The translations under genes and the position numbers were made by a program. The notes under the pieces were generated by a model that had not been told where the DNA came from, made no database searches, and was given only the letters and a program-made list of their open reading frames with translations. From assembly GCA_027317045.1 (NCBI GenBank), contig DAHVFI010000303.1, positions 1-28,148 on the forward strand: 28,148 bases of DNA, in the 5' to 3' direction. Positions 22,893-28,148 of the stretch are shown here, piece after piece. The number at the start of each line of letters is the position of its first letter. Within the stretch, counting starts at the first letter, position 1. This DNA comes from Gammaproteobacteria bacterium. Its GTDB lineage: Bacteria; Pseudomonadota; Gammaproteobacteria; Natronospirales; REEB76.

Positions 22893-22956
22893 TCGAAAGC
22901 TGTCCCCCATTTGATTTTGCGGTAAAACCCAGTAACAAATCCCAAAACCAGCCGCC

Positions 22957-23913
22957 ATGCGCGAACTCTTCCCTCCCTTGGAACCCTTTGCCACCCGCCG
23001 CCTACCCGCGCAGGCGCCCCATGAGATTTATGTGGAGGAATGCGGCAATCCCGACGGCCTGCCCGTGGTGTTCGTTCACGGCGGTCCGGGCGGTGGCTGT
23101 ACCACCGACAACCGCAGGTTTTTCGATCCGGCGCGTTATCGCATCGTGCTCTTCGATCAACGCGGTTGCGGCCGTTCACGGCCACACGCGGAACTCACGC
23201 ACAACACCACCCAGGCGCTGGTGGAGGATATGGAGCGCATCCGGGAAACCCTCGGCATTGAGCGTTGGCTGGTTTTCGGCGGTTCCTGGGGTTCGACCTT
23301 GGCCCTGGTGTACGCCGAAACTCACCCACAGCGGGTCCTGGCGCTGATTCTGCGCGGCATTTTCCTGGTCACGGCGGCGGAACTCAGCTGGTTTTACCAG
23401 GACGGCATCCAGCATCTGTTTCCGGACTATTTTGAGGAGTTCGTGGCGCCGATCCCGGTAGCCGAGCGCAGCGACCTGATACACGCCTATTATCGGCGTC
23501 TCACCAGCGATGATCCCGCCACGCGCCAACGCGCGGCGGAAGTCTGGTCGTTGTTCGAGGCGCGCTGCTCAACGTTGTTGCCCAGCGAATCCGTCGTAGA
23601 TCATTTTTCCGAGCCGGATGTGGCCATGGCCATCGCCCGCATCGAATGTCATTACTTCGTGCATGATTGTTTCCTGACCCCCGGGCAGATCATCCGCGAT
23701 GCGCCGCGTATCCGGAATATCCCCGGCGTGATCGTGCAAGGGCGCTACGATGTGGTATGTCCGGCGTCCGCCGCTTGGCAGCTGCACAAGGCATGGCCGG
23801 AAGCGCAGTTTCGGTTAATTCCCGATGCCGGCCACGCCTCCAGCGAACCGGGCGTCTGCTCGGCCCTGGTGGAAGCGACCGATGAGTTTGCCGGCCGTTT
23901 CAAAACCCCATGA
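22957..23913 (+). CDS. pip: Proline iminopeptidase (S33)
   Basis: This alpha/beta hydrolase removes N-terminal proline from peptides in the cytoplasm. The 318 residues have the oxyanion segment VFVHGGPGGGC and then LFDQRGCGRS. The nucleophile elbow is GGSWGS (Ser110), followed by HPQRVLALILRGIF. The acid Asp is near residue 265 in QGRYDVVCP and the catalytic His near residue 293 in DAGHASSEP. This matches the S33 prolyl aminopeptidase family in length and motifs. No strong ribosome site is seen. The stop overlaps the dtd start by four bases (ATGA), so pip and dtd form a coupled pair. Confidence 0.96.
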   Translation: MRELFPPLEPFATRRLPAQAPHEIYVEECGNPDGLPVVFVHGGPGGGCTTDNRRFFDPARYRIVLFDQRGCGRSRPHAELTHNTTQALVEDMERIRETLGIERWLVFGGSWGSTLALVYAETHPQRVLALILRGIFLVTAAELSWFYQDGIQHLFPDYFEEFVAPIPVAERSDLIHAYYRRLTSDDPATRQRAAEVWSLFEARCSTLLPSESVVDHFSEPDVAMAIARIECHYFVHDCFLTPGQIIRDAPRIRNIPGVIVQGRYDVVCPASAAWQLHKAWPEAQFRLIPDAGHASSEPGVCSALVEATDEFAGRFKTP

Positions 23914-24365
23914 TCGGACTGTTGCAGCGCGTCAGCCGCGCTTCGGTGGAGGTGGAAGGCAGGCCAGTGGCCGCCATCGGTCGGGGGCTACTGGTGTTCA
24001 TTGCTGTCGAGCGTGGCGACCGTGAAGCACAGGCCGAACGTCTGCTGCAACGCCTGCTAGCCTACCGCGTGTTCCCGGATACGGCTGGCCGCATGTACCG
24101 GGATGTGCGCGAGATTGACGGTGGCCTGCTGCTGGTGCCGCAATTCACGCTCGCGGCGGATACCCGCAGCGGCAACCGCCCGAGTTTCACGCCAGCGGCG
24201 CCGCCGGAACAGGGCAAATATCTGTTCACCTGTCTATACGAACAGGCTGTGCGGGCCCACGCCGCCACCCAGTGCGGCCTATTCGCGGCTGATATGCAGG
24301 TATCGTCGGTGAATGACGGGCCCGTCACCTTCTGGTTAGAAGTCCCGCCCGATTCGGAGAGCTGA
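23910..24365 (+). CDS. dtd: D-aminoacyl-tRNA deacylase
   Basis: Dtd removes D-amino acids and mis-loaded glycine from tRNA, a proofreading step of translation. The 151-residue protein has the N-terminal MIGLLQRVSRASVEV, then FIAVERGD and YRVFPDTAGRMYRDV. The catalytic block is LLLVPQFTLAADTRSGNRPSF (Pro stands where Ser is often found before QFTL), and the cross-subunit Gly-Pro motif is NDGPVTFWLE (Gly137-Pro138). Size and motifs are standard. It is coupled to pip and is followed by a 267-bp gap before the HisA-like gene. Confidence 0.97.
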   Translation: MIGLLQRVSRASVEVEGRPVAAIGRGLLVFIAVERGDREAQAERLLQRLLAYRVFPDTAGRMYRDVREIDGGLLLVPQFTLAADTRSGNRPSFTPAAPPEQGKYLFTCLYEQAVRAHAATQCGLFAADMQVSSVNDGPVTFWLEVPPDSES

Positions 24366-24632
24366 GAGGACATGGATTGTTCCTGATCCCCGTCTGGATT
24401 AGGATTGAGCCGCCGGTAGTTTATAAACCATGAATAAAATACGCTGGCTTGCTTGAATATGGACAGCGCACTTGAATCCAGCTTCGTCATCATTGACCGG
24501 TCCGGATCCAATCCCATGTTTTCCATAACCACCAGATACCATATGTGCCGACGCTCCACAGCCCCTGCTTAATAGTTTGGCGGCGCGCACGGTCGGACGG
24601 GAAATAACGCAGACCAAAACCAGGCGACAACC
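24366..24632. other. Intergenic region between dtd and the HisA-like gene
   Basis: About 270 bp, visibly richer in A and T than the flanking genes. Both strands have only short or featureless frames. I see no terminator, repeat or recognisable RNA. Confidence 0.5.
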
Positions 24633-25367
24633 ATGTTGCTGATACCTGCGATCGATATAAAGGATGGGAAATGCACACCTGCGACGGCTGTCCCTGGTGA
24701 TGGCAAGTCCGTGCCGACGGATAATCCGGTGATGGTTGCCCAACGCTGGGCGGCAGCGGGTGCACGCCGCCTGCAGGTGGCGGACATGGACAGTGCACAA
24801 CCCGGCAAACTGGCGAATGCCGCCGTAATCCGCGGCATTGTGGGCGCCTGTCCCGGCGTGCCGGTGCAGGTCAGCGGCGGAATGCGCAGCGATGCAAACG
24901 TGGAAAGTTATTTTGACGCAGGCGCGGACTACCTGATCTTGGGGACCAAGGCCGCGAGCACGCCGCATTACATCAACAACCTGTGCCTCGAATATCCCGG
25001 GCACATCCTGGTGGAGTTGGAGACCAAGGATGGCAAGGTGAACACCGAGGGTTGGTCGAAATTGGCCAACCACGAAGCCCTGGAGGTGGCGGAGCATTTC
25101 CAGCGCGAGGGTGTGGCGGGAATTCTTTACAGCGACAAACACCATGGCGGGATGCGGAATTTTAATCTCACGGCGGCTTTGTCACTGGCCCAGTCCCTGA
25201 CCATCCCGATATTTCTGGCCAACGGTCTGAACTCTCTTGAGGATATCCGCCAGCTGTGCGAAGCAGGCGGCGGTAGCCTGGCGGGCGCCGTGTTGTCCGT
25301 CCAACCCCTGGATTTTGCCAAAGCACAAAAACTTGCCGACGTGCTTCCCGGCGAGCCCTCGGAATAG
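24633..25367 (+). CDS. HisA/HisF-family TIM-barrel protein with altered active site
   Basis: The 244 residues follow the HisA fold: MLLIPAIDIKDGKC at the start with the first catalytic Asp (residue 8), then AAAGARRLQVADMDSA, VPVQVSGGMRS, YLILGTKAAS, ILVELETKDGKV, ILYSDKHHGGM and IFLANGLNSLEDI. True HisA isomerises a histidine-pathway intermediate using an Asp at the end of strand 5 (ALD) and a TDIxxDG motif. Here these read ELE (Glu near 130) and SDKHHGG, and both phosphate-binding loops deviate. It may therefore be a paralogue with another sugar-phosphate substrate rather than the pathway enzyme. hisF, hisH and hisI/E are not adjacent. It is followed by tatABC, a place often held by hisI/hisE in relatives. 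Confidence 0.82.
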   Translation: MLLIPAIDIKDGKCTPATAVPGDGKSVPTDNPVMVAQRWAAAGARRLQVADMDSAQPGKLANAAVIRGIVGACPGVPVQVSGGMRSDANVESYFDAGADYLILGTKAASTPHYINNLCLEYPGHILVELETKDGKVNTEGWSKLANHEALEVAEHFQREGVAGILYSDKHHGGMRNFNLTAALSLAQSLTIPIFLANGLNSLEDIRQLCEAGGGSLAGAVLSVQPLDFAKAQKLADVLPGEPSE

Positions 25368-25483
25368 GAAATGAAAGGCGCGGCAATAGGCGTAAAATAA
25401 GTTTCCACCGGCCTTGATGAATCAGGTTTCTTTTGAGCGAGCTCTGGTCCCCACCCATTACCCCGGAGCCGCGGGAGCAATTC

Positions 25484-25693
25484 ATGGAACTCAGTGTTGG
25501 CAAGATCCTGTTGATTCTTATCATCGTGGTGCTGGTGTTCGGCACCGCCAAACTGCCCAAGCTCGGCGAAGATCTCGGCAAGGCTGTGCGCAGCTTCAAG
25601 AAGGGCATGCACGATAGCGACAACGAACCTGCGGCCGGAGCGAAAGCCGCAGACGAAAAGTCCAAGCCCGGTTCCGACAACACTTCCAACTGA
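25484..25693 (+). CDS. tatA: Sec-independent protein translocase subunit TatA
   Basis: TatA polymerises to form the pore through which folded, twin-arginine substrates cross the inner membrane. The 69-residue protein has an N-terminal membrane helix (VGKILLILIIVVLVFGTAKLP) and the hinge FGTAKLPKLGEDLGK, an amphipathic helix KAVRSFKKGM and an acidic/basic tail. The ATG at 25484 is chosen because TatA begins directly with the membrane helix and there is a GGAG ribosome site 7 nt upstream; a TTG at 25433 would add 17 unrelated residues. tatB follows after 6 bp. Confidence 0.96.
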   Translation: MELSVGKILLILIIVVLVFGTAKLPKLGEDLGKAVRSFKKGMHDSDNEPAAGAKAADEKSKPGSDNTSN

Positions 25694-25699
25694 CGTTCC

Positions 25700-26005
25700 A
25701 TGTTCGAAGGCAGCTTTTGGGAGCTGGCACTGATCTTCGTGCTGGCGTTGGTGGTGTTTGGTCCGGAACGTTTGCCGGGACTGGCGCGCACCGTTGGCCT
25801 GTGGGTGGGCCGGGCGCGGGCCGTGGTAAGAAATCTCACGGAACAGATCGAACGCGAACTGGCTGCCGAGGAAATGCGTAAGACGGCGGACAGCGTACGC
25901 CGGGCTATGAATGAGCCGATCAACCTCGTTGGCACCAAGACTGCCGGTACGGATACGGCGGACCGGGCGCAGGAAACAACCAAGCATGACCCCCCCAACG
26001 GATGA
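25700..26005 (+). CDS. tatB: Sec-independent protein translocase subunit TatB
   Basis: TatB joins TatC in the receptor complex for twin-arginine signal peptides. Its 101 residues start with a membrane helix, ELALIFVLALVVFGPERLPGLA, carrying the Glu and the FGPERLP hinge typical of TatB. A long charged amphipathic helix follows (VRNLTEQIERELAAEEMRKTADSVRRAM). It is shorter than enteric TatB at the tail, which is usual outside enterics. There is no clear ribosome site, so translation may be coupled to tatA. It overlaps tatC by 20 bp. Confidence 0.95.
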   Translation: MFEGSFWELALIFVLALVVFGPERLPGLARTVGLWVGRARAVVRNLTEQIERELAAEEMRKTADSVRRAMNEPINLVGTKTAGTDTADRAQETTKHDPPNG

Positions 26006-26777
26006 TCCCGGCGGCGAAACACTGATCAGCAAATCCCTCATCGGGCACCTGCTGGAGTTGCGCCGTCGTCTGCTGCTGTGGGTGGGGACACTGTTGGCGC
26101 TGTTCTTGTGCCTGTTCCCGTTCCAGAACCGGGTGTTTGATTTCATCGCCTTGCCCATGATTCGGCGGTTGCCGTCGGGTTCCAGCATGATTGCCACCAG
26201 CGTCACCTCGCCTTTCATGACGCCCATGAAGCTTACGCTCATGCTGGCGCTGTTCCTGAGTGTGCCGGTGCTGCTCTGGCATCTGTGGCGGTTTGTGTCG
26301 CCGGCACTCTACAAGAGCGAACGCCGTATGTTTTTCCCGCTGCTGGTGTCCAGCGTGGTCCTGTTTTATTGCGGTGTGGCCTTCGCCTACTTTGTGCTGT
26401 TTCCGGTGGCGTTCGCGTTCCTTACCTCGGTGGTGCCGGCCGGGGTCAAGGTGATGACCGACATCAATGCCTACTTGGATTTCGTGCTCACGATATTCTT
26501 TGCCTTCGGTTTGGCCTTCGAAGTGCCGGTGGCCATCGTACTGGCAGTATGGGTGGGGTTCACGACACCCGGCAAGCTCAAGAAACTGCGCGCCTATGCA
26601 TTGGTAGCTTCCTTCATTGTCGGCATGATTCTGTCGCCGCCAGATGTGGTTTCCATGACCTTGTTGTCCGTGCCAATTTATCTGCTGTATGAAATCGGCA
26701 TGCTCATGGCGCGTATCCTGGTGCCGGGCTCGAAGCAGGTGGATGCGCAGCATGAACAAGGGCAAGCTGAACCATGA
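25986..26777 (+). CDS. tatC: Sec-independent protein translocase subunit TatC
   Basis: TatC is the six-helix inner membrane receptor that binds the twin-arginine signal. The 263 residues show HLLELRRRLL before helix 1, then SPFMTPMKLTLMLALFLSVPVLLWHLWRFVSPALYKSERR, the conserved block with the first periplasmic loop and the 'LYxxER' cytoplasmic loop. Later helices include FYCGVAFAYFVLFPVAFAFL and FAFGLAFEVPVAIVL, with the conserved FGLAFE-P pattern, and SPPDVVSM. The start at 25986 lies inside the end of tatB with a CAGGAA sequence upstream; a frame from 25911 would add 25 residues not found in TatC. It completes a normal tatABC operon. Confidence 0.97.
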   Translation: MTPPTDDPGGETLISKSLIGHLLELRRRLLLWVGTLLALFLCLFPFQNRVFDFIALPMIRRLPSGSSMIATSVTSPFMTPMKLTLMLALFLSVPVLLWHLWRFVSPALYKSERRMFFPLLVSSVVLFYCGVAFAYFVLFPVAFAFLTSVVPAGVKVMTDINAYLDFVLTIFFAFGLAFEVPVAIVLAVWVGFTTPGKLKKLRAYALVASFIVGMILSPPDVVSMTLLSVPIYLLYEIGMLMARILVPGSKQVDAQHEQGQAEP

Positions 26778-26965
26778 GCGATAGAGAGACACACGCCGCA
26801 CGCGATTATGCCTGCGAAGCAGGGTTCGCTCGTATTATTTGTGTCGCGTCATGTTAAAGGTCGCGAACTGAAGAATGATGAGCGAGGCTTGAAGTTATGT
26901 CAGCAACAGCAGGCATTTCTCCTGCCTATGTAGAATAGCGGCTTTTTCACTGCACAGGGAGCCAC

Positions 26966-27892
26966 ATGACTAGCGACGCTCGTCACCGGCTGCGGCTCAT
27001 GGCAGCCTTCGCGGTGGTGTATATCGTGTGGGGCTCAACGTATCTCGGCATCCGCATCGGTGTAGCGGATATCCCTCCGGCGTTGTTGTCCGGCATACGC
27101 AACACCGTCGCAGGTTTGGTGTTGATGGCGATCGCAGTCGCCCGCGACCAGACGCTGCCGAAACAACCGCGCGAGTGGTTGCACGCGCTGATCATGGGCG
27201 TGTTGCTGGTGACACTCGGCAACGGTTTGGTGACCTGGGGGGAGGTTTATGTGCAGTCAAATCAGGCGGCACTCATCGCCATCACCTCGGCCTTGTGGGT
27301 GGCGTGGTTCGGCACCTTCGGACCCAAGGGCCATCCGCTATCCGCGCGTGCCAAGAGCGGGCTCGCCATCGGCTTAGTGGGCGCGGTTCTCATGTTGTTG
27401 CCGGGGAAACAATTTACCTTTGAGCACTTCAGCGCGCAGCTTGCGATTCTGCTGTCCACCGTGTGTTGGGGTATGGGCGTGATCTACGGCCGCAACTACA
27501 GCGTGAGCGTGACGCCGCTGATGTTGTCGGGGATGTTGCTGTTCCTGGGAGGCGGGGTGTTGGTGATTATCGGCCTGGCTGCCGGCGAAGCCTCCCACTG
27601 GCATTGGAGCCTGCCGAGCATGGGAGCGCTTATCTATCTCACGGTATTTGGATCTTGCATCGCCTACAGCACCTACATATGGCTCATTCACCACACCACT
27701 CCGGACAAGCTCGGGACCACGGCCTACGTCAATCCCGCTATCGCGCTGGTACTCGGCTGGATGGTACTGGGCGAAAAGGTCGAGGCTGTCCGGCTTCTGG
27801 GCATGCTGGTGATTCTGGTGGGCGTGATCCTGGTGACTACCCGTTTCGGTTATCCCCGGAAAAAACCGCTAATCCAAGCAGATCGGCTATAA
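26966..27892 (+). CDS. EamA-family (YedA-like) drug/metabolite transporter
   Basis: This 308-residue inner membrane protein has about ten predicted transmembrane helices in two EamA repeats (residues about 10-140 and 155-300). Signatures include VYIVWGSTYLGIRIGVADIPP, SGIRNTVAGLVLMAIA, the LGNGLVTWGEVYVQSNQAALI block, SALWVAWFGTFG, and in the second half CIAYSTYIWLIHHTTPDKLGTTAYVNPAIALVLGWMVLGE. These match the YedA/RarD-like exporters of unknown substrate. A GGGAG ribosome site lies 5 nt before the ATG. It is preceded by 188 bp with two short hairpins sharing CCTGC/GCAGG arms (26811-26823 and 26909-26925) and by a TAGAAT hexamer at 26931-26936. Confidence 0.92.
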   Translation: MTSDARHRLRLMAAFAVVYIVWGSTYLGIRIGVADIPPALLSGIRNTVAGLVLMAIAVARDQTLPKQPREWLHALIMGVLLVTLGNGLVTWGEVYVQSNQAALIAITSALWVAWFGTFGPKGHPLSARAKSGLAIGLVGAVLMLLPGKQFTFEHFSAQLAILLSTVCWGMGVIYGRNYSVSVTPLMLSGMLLFLGGGVLVIIGLAAGEASHWHWSLPSMGALIYLTVFGSCIAYSTYIWLIHHTTPDKLGTTAYVNPAIALVLGWMVLGEKVEAVRLLGMLVILVGVILVTTRFGYPRKKPLIQADRL

Positions 27893-27945
27893 CAGTATAA
27901 ACAACATAGTTGAGCCTTCTGTAGAAGAAATCGCGGAGATTACCA

Positions 27946-28148
27946 GTGGCCATGGTTGTGCCGCAATCCGAATTGGTTTGGCAACCCAACAGGGCTGCGT
28001 GTGTTGCGGCCAGCATACTTGCCACGGCCATGGTTCTGGCTGCTCTGATATTCATGTTCGACAGACCCCCCGAATCCGCAATTCGGGTCGCGCCTATTGA
28101 GATACGTTTGACTTCGGCCACGCCATCTGAACAAGCAGCTTCGAAGCC
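27946..28148 (+). CDS. Membrane-anchored protein, N-terminal part, possibly TonB-like (runs off window)
   Basis: An open frame of 67 codons continues past the window. GTG at 27946 has a GGAG site 7 nt upstream; an in-frame ATG at 27952 is the alternative. The product has a short polar N-terminus (VVPQSELVWQPNRAACV), one hydrophobic helix (ASILATAMVLAALIFMF) and then a periplasmic stretch DRPPESAIRVAPIEIRLTSATPSEQAAS. A single N-terminal anchor followed by a Pro-containing start and a beta strand such as PIEIRLT is common in TonB-family energy transducers. The part seen is too short to prove this, and other one-pass proteins remain possible. Confidence 0.45.
   Translation, partial: MAMVVPQSELVWQPNRAACVAASILATAMVLAALIFMFDRPPESAIRVAPIEIRLTSATPSEQAASK

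Larger units (their letters stand above)
22446..22956. other. Intergenic region carrying a candidate small RNA (minus) and the pip promoter area (plus)
   Basis: This 511-bp gap has no protein gene. From 22666 to about 22813 on the minus strand it holds a terminator-ended, GGA-rich RNA candidate, with a GacA-like box at 22875-22892. The 22446-22665 part holds the upstream region of the DUF2007 gene, with no clear signal. For pip, TTGATT (22911-22916) and TAACAA (22933-22938) with a 16-bp gap form a weak possible promoter. Confidence 0.6.

Noticed and set aside
26811..26925. Two hairpins with CCTGC/GCAGG arms between tatC and the EamA gene
   Set aside because: The stems are only 5 bp and no T run follows, so neither qualifies as a terminator. 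They may be chance.

Overview
The window looks like chromosomal housekeeping DNA from a gammaproteobacterium. Evidence for this is a glnA–ntrB–ntrC nitrogen block with NtrC and sigma-54 sites, the order yibN–grxC–secB–gpsA with trmL and envC–ctpA–yibQ nearby, tatABC, a separate glyQ, and a candidate GacA/Rsm-type small RNA. Base composition is moderately GC rich. The exact lineage cannot be read from the window. A deep-branching or unnamed family is possible, because some gene choices are unusual: a class 1B dihydroorotate dehydrogenase with no PyrK beside it, and a divergent HisA-like protein in front of tatABC. There is no rRNA, tRNA, CRISPR array, insertion sequence or prophage that I can see.

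Layout. Positions 1-519 (minus) hold the start of glyQ. Positions 764-6186 (plus) are a nitrogen block: glnA behind a sigma-54 promoter with an NtrC site, a phosphinothricin-acetyltransferase-like gene, a gene-free structured stretch, a DUF4124 protein, then ntrB and ntrC. A perfect NtrC box lies exactly over the ntrB start. Positions 6198-11047 (minus) are an archaic (Csu-like) chaperone-usher pilus operon: a major SCPU subunit, a chaperone, an usher, then two tandem small SCPU subunits, preceded by a 405-bp control region with three related palindromes. Positions 11453-12913 hold pyrDB (minus) and trmL (plus), back to back with 15 bp between their start codons. Positions 12937-15173 (minus) run yibN-type rhodanese, grxC, secB, gpsA. 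Positions 15358-18755 (plus) are envC, ctpA and yibQ. Then come uvrD (19053-21209), a LOG-family gene, a convergent DUF2007 gene, pip–dtd, a HisA-like gene, tatABC, a YedA-like EamA transporter, and the beginning of a membrane-anchored, possibly TonB-like, protein.

How the genes work together. NtrB/NtrC control glnA, and by the box at its start probably ntrBC too. The acetyltransferase next to glnA resembles enzymes that detoxify glutamine synthetase inhibitors. EnvC and CtpA act on the cell wall and the periplasm, and SecB and TatABC serve the two export routes.

The most interesting item is on the minus strand between the DUF2007 gene and pip (about 22666-22813). It has a strong intrinsic terminator with no open reading frame in front of it. 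Seven GGA motifs are packed into about 58 nt, two of them in hairpin loops, and a partial GacA-type box lies about 70 bp upstream of a plausible start. Together these suggest a CsrA/RsmA-sequestering small RNA. All calls are from reading the sequence; no database search was done.
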